From: Bedellia somnulentella | Lineage: Eukaryota > Arthropoda > Insecta > Lepidoptera > Bedelliidae | Length of the DNA stretch: 64,000 nt | Direction of reading: 5' to 3' | NCBI GenBank assembly: GCA_963576735.1 | Contig: OY755183.1 | Coordinates: forward strand, 12,605,213-12,669,212 | In this document: piece after piece, positions 11,444 through 22,344 of the stretch | Layout: each line of letters opens with the position of its first letter | Numbering within the stretch: the stretch's first letter is position 1 | The notes under the pieces: generated by a model | Told to the model about the DNA's origin: nothing | The model's input: only the letters and a program-made list of their open reading frames with translations | Databases searched by the model: none | Translations under genes and position numbers: made by a program

Positions 11444-11512
11444 TTGGACTTCCGAACGCTGCGATGTTCGTCGCTGCCGACTCGCTCTGCCTGCCATCTT
11501 TGACGATCAACG
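11444..11512 (-). CDS. METTL22: Possible upstream METTL22 exon
   Basis: On the minus strand a segment ends at a good donor (CCAA, then GTAAGAG). One frame reads SSLIVKDGRQSESAATN and ends in phase 1, which is what the exon at 10389 requires, so the joined frame stays open. The upstream border (GGATAG) lacks a pyrimidine tract and no ATG is in frame, so the left limit is uncertain and an earlier exon would be needed. Drawn from phase and composition only. Confidence 0.35.
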
Positions 11513-11954
11513 ATGAATCATACTATCCTTTTCTCTACTCATACGCAGGCATCGAGTGCGTTGCGAGTGCGACTGAGACGGAGAAAGGGACACTCGATGT
11601 GTTTTTTTGTTTCTATCCTGTCCTTACTAGATAGCTCACGTTGTTTGTTTTGTGGTCGGTTAGTCGAATCAAGGTTACGGTGTTTTGCTGTAGATGTAAT
11701 TGCAAATGACCGAAGTAAGAGTAATATACAAATTACCTAATTCAAGTGTTTACGCTATATGAATTGTTCACATACTTAAAAGACAAAATACGTGTTCCGA
11801 TTGCAGAAAAACTTGTTCGAAGCATTCAGTGTCTATCTATTACCTACTATCAAACATGGTAAGTACTGAATTTATGAAAACACTTAACTTTTTAAGCGAC
11901 TGTATAATGAAGATTTTGCAAGTCACCATTCGCACGCCTAGGACACGATATGTA

Positions 11955-12345
11955 GAATAGAATAATATTTATTTGATTCCATAAGTAAAGTTATATGCAA
12001 GTTGTTGGCAGCATACATGGGTAAAGTTTTTCTTATGGTAAGCCATTTTTAGGCATACAAATTTAAAATAAAATGTAACATAAAACAGTGCTCAGTCAAA
12101 TAAAACATAAGAGAATAAAATGAAACAAAAGGTAGTTTTTTTTTAAACTTAAAACAATAGAAACTTTTTACTTTATCTAATAACAAGCTTATAACTTGTC
12201 TTCCAAATAGTCTCTTAAGCTATAATAACATTCATTTACAAGTAATTTAAACATTTCCTGTTTAAATTTTGTAAACTGCAGCAATTTTACATTTTGTGGA
12301 AGTTTATTATACATTACCGGGGCAAGACAAAATATACTATTATGT
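11955..12345 (-). mobile_element. Jockey/CR1-like LINE 3' end
   Basis: On the minus strand the stretch ending at stop 12189 encodes YNKLPQNVKLLQFTKF, then KQEMFKLLVNECYYSLRDYL and EDKL. This is the usual C-terminal tail of Jockey/CR1-group LINE ORF2. The 3' UTR runs on to a TTCTATTCTA-type end near 11955. Only the last 45 or so codons remain. Confidence 0.65.
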
Positions 12346-12544
12346 AACAAAGTGGTATTGGATGGTTTAATGGGTTAGTTAGTCTAAGTGAGGTCACAAG
12401 ATTACACCACTCCCCTCGCAAATGAAAAACAAACCGTAAAATCTGTAAAAATACATACAAAATAGCCTTACTTAAATAATAGCAATTAATATGATTAAAT
12501 AATATGCATACCAAAACGAAACTTTGAAAAATCTACAAGAAAAA

Positions 12545-13279
12545 TCCTAATAAATAAAGAATAAATAAAGGAAAGAAAAATTTCGACACAGGCGGGGATC
12601 GAACCCGCGACCTCGGGTGAACGCCCCGACGCTCTGCCAACTGAGCTACCGTGTCAATTGGCTGCCAGTGTGAAATTCCTCTATCCTTTATTTCTTTTTA
12701 AACGTTTTAAGTAGTGTTTGCGTTTCCTACCTCCGAATTATTACTAATTCGAAGGGCCACTTGTCTACCTTTTCAGATAGAATGCAAATGGTGAAAACGC
12801 CTAACTATCACATAATTTCAATATTTTTGTTCATAAAAACCTCATGTGGGGATTATTACTAATAAATAAAGAATAAATAAAGGAAAGAAAAATTTCGACA
12901 CAGGCGGGGATCGAACCCGCGACCTCGGGTGAACGCCCCGACGCTCTGCCAACTCTGTAAAAAGAAATAAAGGATAGAGGAATTTCGCACTGGCAGCCAA
13001 TTGACACGGTAGCTCAGTTGGCAGAGCGTCGGGGCGTTCACCCGAGGTCGCGGGTTCGATCCCCGCCTGTGTCGAAATTTTTCTTTCCTTTATTTATTCT
13101 TTATTTATTAGTAATAATCCCCACATGAGGTTTTCATGAACAAAAAGATTGAAATTATGTGATAGTTAGGCGTTTTCAACATTTGCATTCTATCTGAAAA
13201 GGTAGACAAGTGGCCTTTCGAATTAGTAATAATTCGGAGGTAGGAAACGCAAACACTACTTAAAACGTGTAAAAAGAAA
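12545..13279. repeat. Repeat family C: tRNA-like units as inverted dimers, running into the gap
   Basis: Minus-oriented tRNA-like sequences start at 12585 and 12897, a 312-bp head-to-tail period; the second breaks off at 12956. A plus-oriented copy starts at once, with its tRNA-like part at about 13005-13075. The cloverleaf pairs well: acceptor GACACGG with CTGTGTC, D-stem GCTC/GAGC, anticodon stem TCGGG/CCCGA and T-stem GCGGG/CCCGC. The loop GCGTTCA lacks the conserved T33, and the flanks are shared by all copies, so this is a repeat and not a tRNA gene. The plus copy continues into the N run. Confidence 0.8.
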
Positions 13280-13479
13280 NNNNNNNNNNNNNNNNNNNNN
13301 NNNNNNNNNNNNNNNNNNNNNNNNNNNNNNNNNNNNNNNNNNNNNNNNNNNNNNNNNNNNNNNNNNNNNNNNNNNNNNNNNNNNNNNNNNNNNNNNNNNN
13401 NNNNNNNNNNNNNNNNNNNNNNNNNNNNNNNNNNNNNNNNNNNNNNNNNNNNNNNNNNNNNNNNNNNNNNNNNNNNNNN
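13280..13479. other. Assembly gap (200 N)
   Basis: A run of exactly 200 N, probably a placeholder for unknown length. It begins inside a family C unit and lies upstream of the truncated PDI gene. Confidence 0.98.
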
Positions 13480-13979
13480 GAAAACAAATATTTAATAAAA
13501 CAGTCTAGTAAAATTTTTCTTGCTTAACGAGAGTTAAAAAAATATCCTTCGCGTCTTCGTTGCGATAAAAATCTTAATTTCAAATGAAACTTGAAATGTT
13601 AATAGTATTTCAGAAATGTTTTCATTATTGGTCTCTGTTCAAATGCATGAACTACAAAAATGTAAAACAACGATTTTTTTTCATTTCATTTTAAAGATCG
13701 TTTCTAGAAAAAATATTCCACTAGTCAACCATTTCTCTGCATGACTCACAAAATATTAAAATAAATTATTAATGCGACATGTAAGTTTATTGGCACAGGT
13801 GTGGTGTTTCTTTGAATTGTTTATGTCTAGCATTTACTTTTTGTTTTTAATGTGGCATTACATATGATATGATATTAAATAAAAGCAATATGGTTTTGAA
13901 TCAATTAAATTACAATACTCTTATGACATATCATGCCCTGTGCAATGTCTGCTGAAAATATATCATATTATGTTAAGTT

Positions 13980-14190
13980 GTTACGTGTCGGCTTAAAATA
14001 GCACACCCATTTCTTCGCGCGTGTGTCTTAACCAACTACTTAAGGATTAAGAACTTCTGTAGTTAATAGTTTATGGCGATGGGGTTGGAGACACATTTCC
14101 TTCAGAGTTCCTTTATTTTTTTCTCACTTTAACTCCTAAAAGTAGCTGTGGTATTTTCAATTACGAAGCAATCTGGCTACCCATTTTTTT
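13980..14190 (-). repeat. Repeat family B, diverged copy
   Basis: Begins GTGTCGGCTTAAAATAGCAC and continues with GGCGATGGGGTTGGAGACAC, AAAAGTAGCTGTGG and CTGGCTACCC, the family B order read from its far end. It is more diverged than most copies. Confidence 0.55.
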
Positions 14191-14569
14191 TTAAATCTTG
14201 AATATAAGTATATTACTACTGTAAAATGTGTCCTGTAGTTACAAAAAGAACTCTTTAATAACTATGCTAATAATACAAATCCTAAAGCGCGTTAAGAATT
14301 TCGGAGTCAATCTACCCTTATCTTACTCATTTAGGAAGTTCATCTAATCCATCAATCCCTCATAAATTCTAGATTCATTTTTCGCCTATTAAGTTATTAT
14401 GAAAAAGTTAAACACTAGAAAAAGTGATGTTATTCTTACCCAAAACAACACTCATTAGAAAAATCCACAAACCTATTGAAAAATCCAATTACAGGGAAAA
14501 AGCGGTGTTATTCTTACCCAAAACACCACTCATTAGAAAAACAACCAAATTAATTTAAATTTAAAAGAA

Positions 14570-14692
14570 GAATTTCGCGCTGGCAGCCATTGACACGGTA
14601 GCTCAATTGGCAGAGCGACGGGGGCGTATACCCGAGGTCGCGGGTTCGATTCCAGCCTGTGTCGAAATTTTGCTTTCCTTTATTTATTAGTA
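14570..14692 (+). repeat. Repeat family C, truncated copy with tRNA-like core
   Basis: GCTGGCAGCCATTGACACGG leads into the tRNA-like core, here the second subtype (GACGGGGGCGTATACCC in the anticodon region), then GTGTCGAAATTTTGCTTTCC. It ends 30 bp before the PDI exon at 14722, so it sits inside the acceptor-side intron sequence. Similar short direct repeats (AATTAATTTAAAT and AATTAATTTCAAA) flank it. Confidence 0.7.
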
Positions 14693-14721
14693 ACCAAATT
14701 AATTTCAAAATCCAATTACAG

Positions 14722-16144
14722 GTGCGGTCACTGCAAACAGCTAGTCCCAATCTATGACAAACTAGGAGAGCACTTTGAGAAGGACGATGATGTGGTGATA
14801 GCCAAGATTGATGCCACAGTAAATGAGCTTGAGCACACCAAGATCTCTTCGTTCCCCACCATCAAGCTGTACTCGAAGGACAACCAGGTCAAAGAGTACA
14901 ATGGGGAGAGGACGTTAGCTGCCCTTACCAAGTTTGTTGAGACTGATGGGGCTGAAGCCGAGCCTATGCCGACTGTGGTAAGTTTTTTTATATATTTAGA
15001 AGGAAAGAAAAATCATTTGCACATGTTAAGAGGTATTGTATTTACCTCTTAAGTTTATTTCATATATCAAGAGAGTAGCAAGATATTTTGCTTTAGTACC
15101 TTGTAAAGCGGTTTAGAATTCACATCCACCTATGAATTTTCATCTAGAAGTTGATGATATAATATAATATCACAGTTTCACGAAAAGACAGACAGACATA
15201 TCGAAACTATGAGGGTTTCTCTTTAGCCATTCGGCTACTAAACCTTTTAAATAGGATTGTTATAAATGTAAAACGAATCAGCGTCTTAATTTTCTACCAC
15301 TAAAGTTGTACTCGAGAAATAATAGCAAAATTTTATTATTCTCAGTATTTAGGCGAAATAAATCGAGTTTTCGTTACATGTTAACACGTGTGTTTCACGC
15401 GACCTTGTTATGATCATTTGAATACAAATTAAATTCTATTGAAAATGATGGTTTTGTTACTGATGTGGGTTACTGTTACTATTTGTTAAGATTCTTTGTT
15501 TAACGAAACATACGTTGTAACCACGTCAGTGGTGAATATAATAGATATTTCTATTTTAGCATAGGTTCTATTCTACTGAAAGTTATGTAAATACACTATC
15601 CATATATGCTTTATAACTTATTACTAAATTTTATCAACTTTAACTAAATAATTTCCTTTTTAATGCTGCAAAACTTCAACTGAAGAGCTGGCGAACAAAA
15701 CCGGAGAAGTCCACTATGATAAAAAAAAACGTTTTTTTGTAATCGTGATATCTAAGACCGGTTGCATAGATCCCTGTTATTTTTAATCAAAACCTGCTCT
15801 AAGTAAGCCATATGAGGCTTTAAAAAGTGCATTTTCAAACGTTATTATTATATTTTGATATTCGTATTTTAGCCACTGTGTAAAATTTATTTTTGTGGAC
15901 TAATCCGGTTTTGTTCGCCGTCTCCTCAACTAATGATATGATATATGATCTATTTAAATGAAAAAAGTTACAGATTATTTCGCAATACTGATTTGGTCAT
16001 TACCTCTTCATTAACATTTTTAAAAATATTTACACCAATTTTTATGTGACCTAATAGAACCTCGTTATTTATATAATTTTATTTTTTTACTTTCAGAGTG
16101 AGCACGAAGAAGAGGAAGACCACGCCGCGAGAGACGAATTATAA
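14722..16144 (+). CDS. Pdi: Protein disulfide isomerase, last two coding exons
   Basis: Exon 14722-14977 follows ATTACAG and ends before GTAAGT. Exon 16097-16144 follows TTTCAG and ends in TAA. The join is in phase and gives 100 residues. The first codon is split, completing the Trp of a W-CGHC thioredoxin active site, so this is the last catalytic (a') domain. It includes [16 protein letters not shown], the cis-proline segment FPTIKLY and the EYNGERTL strand. An acidic tail (SEHEEEED) ends in RDEL, a KDEL-type ER-retrieval signal. The enzyme forms and rearranges disulfides in the ER lumen and, as P4HB, also serves prolyl 4-hydroxylase. A PDI of about 500 residues should have roughly 400 more upstream; no such exons are visible between 11.5 kb and 14.7 kb apart from the gap. 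Confidence 0.9.
15681..15928. mobile_element. MITE in the last PDI intron
   Basis: The inverted ends share GGCGAACAAAACCGG (about 15689-15704) with its complement at 15905-15920, plus looser matches outward (TGAAGAGCT against TGAGGAGAC) and inward (AGTCCAC). It is about 248 bp with no coding capacity. Confidence 0.65.
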
Positions 16145-16869
16145 GCACTTCTTAGCTAGTTTGATATAGCCTCTTAATTTTATATGACTTCCATACACTA
16201 TATAGACATTATATACTTTTATACAGCAAACCTTAAAAACTGCATTTGTTATATTTCTTTTCTAGTGAACAAAAGCCCGTTTCTTTTAAACCTTTATAAA
16301 AAACATAGCTATTAATCAACATTGTTGAAACAATACATGGATTCTAAAAGAAGGAAAAGATAGTAAGAACGGGTCATAGATTCTGTTGTAATATTTATTT
16401 ATTAAGTTATTCTAAAATCTGTTATTTTTTAATCAAAAAAATACTCCGGGACTTAATGCATAATTGTGTTTTTATTAATACAATGATAACATAAGTTTAA
16501 TTTAACGTATTTATAATTTCTGTATCATGATGGTATTTTACACATTCCGGTGTTTTTGTTTAATTCGCACAATTAATTCGAACAATTAGTGATGTTATAT
16601 AAAATGTGAAATAGGTTTCGCGAAGTTTTTCATTCCTTCATCACAACATATTGTTAGGGGAAGTTTTTATAAATCTATTTTTGTATTTGTTTTCGTTTCT
16701 TGTTACGTTGGATTGTAGGTGCTTGCTGAATTTGGATATCTATGTTTTTACAATGTTTGTAAAATGATTACGAAATGAATGAATTATCTCTGTTTACGAG
16801 TGTACATATTATCCACATTGTTATATTCAGATTGTGTTTGTGTATCAATTGTGGATACAGAAATTGATA

Positions 16870-16875
16870 AATAAA
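16870..16875 (+). promoter_or_regulatory. Likely PDI polyadenylation signal
   Basis: AATAAA about 725 bases after the PDI stop, followed by a T-rich stretch (TTTTTTGTC). The interval is AT-rich and free of recognised repeats, as expected for a 3' UTR. Confidence 0.45.
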
Positions 16876-17204
16876 ATTTAAAATATACTTTTTTGTCTAT
16901 TTATTTATCTTGAGTATCCCATCCCTTTGACAACATAAGCTGTGTGGTGTCTTGGGAAATTTTGTTTAGGCTGTTTATTTAATTCAAATCTATCATAAGG
17001 TTAATAGAACGAGAGCCAGGTAACAAGTTGGTTAAAATAAAATAATAAAATAAAAAGCAATTATTTACAAGAAAAATTAGTAGAATGGTTGACAAATAAT
17101 TTATTAATTCTTTCTTCTTGAACGATCATTGGAAAGGAGCTTGAGGGAGGTGTAGCAAATGTGTTGCAGCAAATAGTTTAATGGATTTAAATCTTTGTTT
17201 TTGT

Positions 17205-17310
17205 TCATGAAAACCTCATGTGGGGATTATTACTAATAAAAAAAGGAAAGATTTTTTTTCCCCCTGTGTCGAAATTTTTCTTTCCTTTATATTCTTTATT
17301 TATTAGTAGT
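17205..17310. repeat. Family C remnant without the tRNA-like core
   Basis: TTGTTCATGAAAACCTCATG and GGGGATTATTACTAATAA are the flank of family C. They are followed at once by TGTGTCGAAATTTTTC and CTTTATTTATTAGT from the opposite flank; the core is missing. Confidence 0.6.
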
Positions 17311-17479
17311 TTAATGTATGTCAGCAACCTAGTTAGTTGGGGGGATTGGCAGCGGTAGCCTCACAAATGTCCGTCGAAAATTAATTTATTTTCAGTCATT
17401 TTTCCACAACTGAAACCCTGCACCTTTTTGTAGTTTATGCGATAGGCCACCTGTAACGCGGGTGCTTTATATGTCGGTC

Positions 17480-17906
17480 GGCTTATTCCGTTTATCCACC
17501 CTAAAAAATCCTCCCTAAGGCGGATATTCGGAAACGCGTGTCCGTCTATCCACCCTGAACGGGGTGGATATCCGGAATGCATATAATATGGTTCTTCCGA
17601 TTTTCTACCCTGCCTACGTACAGTCATTTACAGAAAAAAGACCCTAAGTTTGTAAGATATTTTTATTCAAACTGTAAGTAAGAAAGTAGGTATGTTTATC
17701 TTAAGTATTTTAATGTTCACGATGTTCCTTGGACCCATTTTGGGTTGTGTATGTTTCTGTAAATTACTGTACTTGGGGTAAAAAATCGGAAGAACCATAT
17801 TATATGCATTCCGGATATCCACCCCGTTCAGGGTGGATAGACGGACACGCGTTTCCGAATATCCGCCTTAGGGAGGATTTTTTAGGGTGGATAAACGGAA
17901 TAAGCC
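17480..17906. mobile_element. MITE family D, full copy: 125-bp perfect inverted arms and 8-bp target duplication
   Basis: Arms 17480-17604 and 17782-17906 are exact reverse complements over 125 bp, beginning GGCTTATTCCGTTTATCC. Weaker similarity continues inward for about 30 bp (GTACAGT.ATTTACAGAAA on both sides). The element is flanked by TGTCGGTC at 17472-17479 and 17907-17914, a perfect 8-bp target duplication. Long inverted repeats with 8-9 bp duplications fit a nonautonomous Mutator-like (MULE) element; hAT or Merlin relatives are possible. It has no transposase. Confidence 0.9.
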
Positions 17907-18004
17907 TGTCGGTCGACTGCTAAAACATACAAAACTCTACATTACATTAAATAGACGTAGTTGGTGTTAACTAGTCTATTATAAACTGTCATATATTAGC
18001 CGTG

Positions 18005-18765
18005 TGTAGGTCCGGCTCGGTGGATTCAAATGATTCGAATCCCTGCGTGAGCCTGATTGGCCTAACCGGCCCCACTCTTTCTTATCAGGTGCAGGTTCGC
18101 TTAACCGGGCCGCTCCGCACCGGCTCGGTTTTATTGTTTTCGAACAACAGGCTCAGGCATCAGGTTCAGGATCGGTTCGATTATTACCGTTACTTTTGCT
18201 TTGCTTGCTGAATGTGAGAGCGAGACAAGAATGTAATACAATTTGAACTCGGGAGACAGAGACGAAAAGAGAGTTGTCCTTTTTTGTTCTTTGTTTGCCA
18301 ATTTCGTTTAATAGATTTATCAATCTTTTCATAAATAATGGTGTTTATAGTGATATTATAAATATGATAGTGTTTTATGTTGTGTCACTTTCTGATTTGC
18401 ATATATTTATGTGTAGATATTGTTATAAGATGTTGTTAAGATGTTTCTAAATATTTTTTTTTTTTTTACATATGGATATTTGTATGTTAGCGAACCTAGC
18501 CTGTACACAAACAGAATCATTATACATATGAGTTAATTGATTTTTACATGTATGTCAACAGCAATCGTTACGTTCCGCGAAGTAAGCGTGGTATTTTTTG
18601 GTTGTTTGATTCAGTTCCGAATTTCTCAACCGAGCCGGATTCGATAAGCGGTCCGGCCCGGTTAAGAGGATTCAGTACCGGAACTGAGCCTGAACCTGGT
18701 GATTCGAATCCCCTCGCGGAGCTGGATCTACCCAAGCCTATCATATATGTTCCACTCATTTCCGT
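18005..18765. mobile_element. GC-rich inverted-end element, tentative nonautonomous DNA transposon
   Basis: The ends share inverted words: CGGCTCGGTGGATTC and ATTCGAATCCC on the left, and ATTCGAATCCCC, CCGGTTAAGAGGATTC and CCGAGCCGGATTCG on the right. The AT-rich middle carries no gene. Both ends are much richer in GC than their surroundings. Boundaries and superfamily are uncertain. Confidence 0.4.
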
Positions 18766-18861
18766 TTGAGAGGAAATCCCTGCCCACAACTTTACCTGCC
18801 TTGCGGTCTAAATGACGCTCCCGCCTAACTATCTAATGGTCGAGTAATATAATTTATATAT

Positions 18862-19515
18862 TACTCTATCTTGTCCAATCCTGCCACCCCTTTCTATCTA
18901 AAAGAACGTTTTCAATTTCTATCTTCTTCCCATAACCTTAATTTACGTTCAGACCATAATCTTCAATTAACCATTCCCTCTCATTCAACCAATTTCTATG
19001 GCTCCTCTTTTTCTGTACACGCTGTGCAATTGTGGAACGCACTTCCTGTGGAGGTGCGACTGGCTAAATCCCTTAATGTGTTCAAGGATCTGGTGAAACA
19101 ACACTATCTCACTGAAGCGCTGTAATACTGTTGCTTTTTAAATTATATGTATTAATTATATTTCTAAAACGTATTTGTGTATTTTATTTAGGTATTTGTA
19201 TTACTTGTATATATAAAAGTATGTAGTTATGTATGTATGTGTGTTCATATGTGTGTAATATGTACCTATATTATTTTGTGTAATAAATATTTATGTTATT
19301 ATTTCAATTAAATAAGTTAGTTTTAAAGTAAGCTTGTTTTGTGCATCTACCTAGATAACTAGTTTACCGATCTCACCTTCCAAAGGTTGTCTGGAAGAGA
19401 TCGCTTTTAGCGATAAGACCGCCGATTGTACCTCACTGTAAACTGTATGATAATTTCTTTTGTAAATTTGTGTTTGATGTGTACAATGAAGAGTTATTCT
19501 ATTCTATTATTATAC
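18862..19515 (+). mobile_element. Jockey/CR1-like LINE 3' end
   Basis: The frame ending at 19125 encodes LTIPSHSTNFYGSSFSVHAV, then LWNALPVEVRLAKSLNVFKD and LVKQHYL. This is the conserved C-terminus of insect Jockey/CR1-group LINE ORF2 (the LWNxLP block followed by an amphipathic helix). The 3' UTR runs to a GAGTTATTCTATTCTATT end near 19507. The 5' part is missing, which is the usual 5' truncation. Confidence 0.75.
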
Positions 19516-20285
19516 TAGCAATTAATTTTGAATTTAAACTAGTGCTTTAATCACGAAACACGTTTAATAATTTTTACTACGTTTTGCTGCGGATTTATAT
19601 CAAGCCTAATATGTTTTGTACAGTCGCTATCAGATATATCGTAATGAACGAGGTACTAAAAATATAGGAACATATATTATTTTCGATAAATTAGTTACAC
19701 TAGATATGGTTAAATTAAATGTAACATTAGAACAGGGAATAGCGTACCAAAATTATTATTTAGCTCTAGATATCGCGTAAACTACAAAGTTTCATTTGAC
19801 AATAAATCACTAAATAAGTATTTTTTTCGACGGACGTATGAAAGGCCAATCCTCCCAACTCCCTTATGCTTTCAACAAAGTTTTACTTGAGTTAAAAAAT
19901 GGTTATTAAATCTGTCCCTGGCTTGTGGTCTATAAGCTTGTAAATATTGCAGTCACAACAATAACGTTGAAACATTTAAAAAAAGGGCTGTGTAGAGCCA
20001 GAGTTATATATCTAGTTTCTATAATAAATGGTTAGAAAGGAGATGTCTATGGTTAGACAGTAAACATGGGCGAACTCAAATTTCTGCAAAATCTCCTCTT
20101 TCGTCGAAAATATGTTCTTTAGAACCATGTCACCCAGTACGAATCAATATCATGTGTTCTCAAACGAATCAATATCATGTGTCTGTCGCCGGGCTGTCAA
20201 AGGTCCGTCAATGTAAAGTATATGAAATTATTTTATTCAACATATTAAACTGGCAAATGGCCTGCTGAAGACTCGCATAACATAC
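19516..20285. other. Intergenic, nothing recognised
   Basis: AT-rich sequence between the LINE tail and a family B copy. I see no splice-bounded open frame. AATCAATATCATGTGT occurs twice near 20140-20180. Confidence 0.4.
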
Positions 20286-20299
20286 GACTACAAATCCTA

Positions 20300-20690
20300 G
20301 ACCGACCAAAAAATAGAATTAGAAATTCTTCAGCCACTTTTGCACGAAACATGAGCACATCCTATTAATATTATAAATGTGAAAGTTTAGATGTTTGTGT
20401 GTTTGAGGTAAAAATGCTTCTGTTCTGATTTAAATAATGTATATGAATGAAATTAAGCAGAATGCTAGATAATGAACCAAATAATAACATAGAATACTTT
20501 TATCGCGGAAAACTCAGAGTACCGAAAAAATCGCCTAAAGTTTGGCATAAGCAAATTTACAGTACGAAGTTAGTCGGGTCAGCTAGTAGTAAAATAAAAG
20601 ATAGTTGGTTAGGTCTCCAGCCACATCGCCCAACAATAATATGAAGTGCCCCATAAACCTAAGAGCCTTTGCATATCACGACTTGTCGCG
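20300..20690 (+). repeat. Repeat family B copy split by another repeat
   Basis: The left part (AGAAATTCTTCAGCCACTTT, ending near 20345) and the right part (GGTCTCCAGCCACATCGCCC, from about 20590) are consecutive pieces of family B. They are separated by the element 20364-20589. Confidence 0.6.
20364..20589 (+). mobile_element. Lepidopteran nonautonomous element (TATTAATATTATAAATG family)
   Basis: Begins CTATTAATATTATAAATGTG followed by AAAGTTTAGATGTTTG, and ends GTCGGGTCAGCTAGTA. This start and end pair is a common dispersed element in butterfly and moth genomes. It is inserted into a family B copy. A shorter, inverted relative lies at 58670-58795. Confidence 0.6.
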
Positions 20691-21534
20691 TCGTCGACGC
20701 ACGTTTGTATCTTTACAGACGCTACCCATTCATTTTAACCCAAAGCGCTTTGTGAAGGCCCTTTGTCACCACTAAGGAGATCCTTAGGCAGGAATGGGTG
20801 TTGTTAAATTCACTAGTGTTGTTAAAAACTCAAATCTTTTATAGCCTTTATTTTTGAGACTTTGTTAGATTAATAAGACTGAGACTCATTGGTCGTATTA
20901 GTTCCATCCAAGTCTTATGTAACGATTTTGTTCACCGAGTTTTCTGAGTTCTTTCATTCAGACCGAGTCAAGAACTTGCGTTTGAGTATAGTGGGTAATA
21001 CTTACTTGGTGATGCAAATGTTCTTATCAATTTAAGTGCTTTGAAGCAGCTATGGATTCAGAAGAGTCCGCTATGAGTTCTTTTAAAGACTAAATTTTTT
21101 GGGAGTACACCAGGCTTTTTAGGAAGACTCAAAGATCAAAATCGCTCAACAAGTCTCATGAAATAGGAATCCAACGATCAAATGTTTGCCACTGTAAGCT
21201 ACAATACACAACTACAATCTAAAAATAAGTAGCTTTTAATTTTTTAATAATTCTGGGATCATTTACCGAGTAGATACTAAGTTTTTACATACATACATAC
21301 ATATACTCACGTCATTATTTCTCATTTTACCAAGTTTTTAATAAGTATAAAAAAAAGTTTGATGGTATGGCTCCTGTGAACATATCTTTGAACAGAATAT
21401 GCTTTGTTAGTCGGGAATTTTATTTATATGTGTATTGCATTTTAGAGTCAATGCATCTTCAGGTTAGAATCCGATACATCTTTATGAATATATTTTTTCT
21501 CTTACGTACTTATTAATCCAATTTGTGAAAAATT

Positions 21535-21712
21535 CGGTGGTAGGGAACGCAAGCACTACTTAAAAGTGTAAAAGAAACAAAGGATAGAAGAGTTTCGCAC
21601 TGGCAGCCATTGACACGGTAGCTCAATTGGCAGAGCGACGGGGGCGTATACCCGAGGTCGCGGGTTCGATTCCCGCCTGTGTTGAAATATTCTTTCCTTT
21701 ATTTATTATAAT
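21535..21712 (+). repeat. Repeat family C copy with tRNA-like core
   Basis: GGTAGGGAACGCAAGCACTA and GCACTGGCAGCCATTGACAC lead into the tRNA-like core of the GGCGTATA subtype (21611-21683), then GTTGAAATATTCTTTCC. The left flank is truncated. Confidence 0.75.
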
Positions 21713-22104
21713 TCCATGCTAAAAGTAATGCATATCAGCCCCCATAGCACGAGCAAGTATGACACGTGAGACACTGATATATTTTGTATGAATAATCTCA
21801 CCGACCTAGTACAGTCCTTAAGACTTAGTAGGTTGTGGATTTTGTTTTTAAAATGTGGTTATGGGCCTATTAATAAGGTTTCCAATCCTCTTAGCCAATT
21901 CATCTGCTGCATCATTGCGATGCCTAACACTTATTAGATAGTATGAAGTAGCAGTAGGTAGCATTAGGTTAATAATTGGACCTGCTTCCACCCTAGGGGA
22001 TATTTTTTAAGGCGAATTTTTGCTAGAGTAGTGGCATTCCGTCATCACACAAAATAGACATCGACATGCAGAAAAAGCCTATACATAAAAAGAATAGTTG
22101 CTAC

Positions 22105-22300
22105 GCGGTTTTAGTCTAAGAGGCGACGAAGGGTATGGGTTTTTTTTAAGTGGTTATTGAGCGATTCGGTTGGAAACCCATCACCAACGATACGTTATTT
22201 TGTCCCGTATCAACTTCCAAATGTGTCTGGGGAGTTTACAGCTCTGAAGCTCAGGCTACCCTTTCTTTATGGCCGTGATTATATGTATGTATGTAAATGT
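22105..22300 (-). repeat. Repeat family B copy
   Basis: From left to right: AAGAGGCGACGAAGGGTATG, GATTCGGTTGGAAACCCATC, CTGAAGCTCAGGCTACCC and a TATGTATGTATG end at about 22290. This is family B on the minus strand. Confidence 0.7.
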
Positions 22301-22344
22301 TTTAGGCCATATGTGATACACATAAATAAAACAAGGTCAATTTA

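Noticed and set aside
11444..11497. METTL22 start exon beginning at the ATG at 11497
   Set aside because: Its 54 nt would end in phase 0, but the exon at 10389 needs one spare base. Another frame of the same segment fits and lacks an ATG.
12585..12657. Functional tRNA gene
   Set aside because: The fold is good, but the anticodon loop lacks T33, all copies share long identical flanks on both sides, and several are truncated. It is part of repeat family C.
13260..13487. Open frame across the gap
   Set aside because: It consists almost wholly of N; not a real frame.
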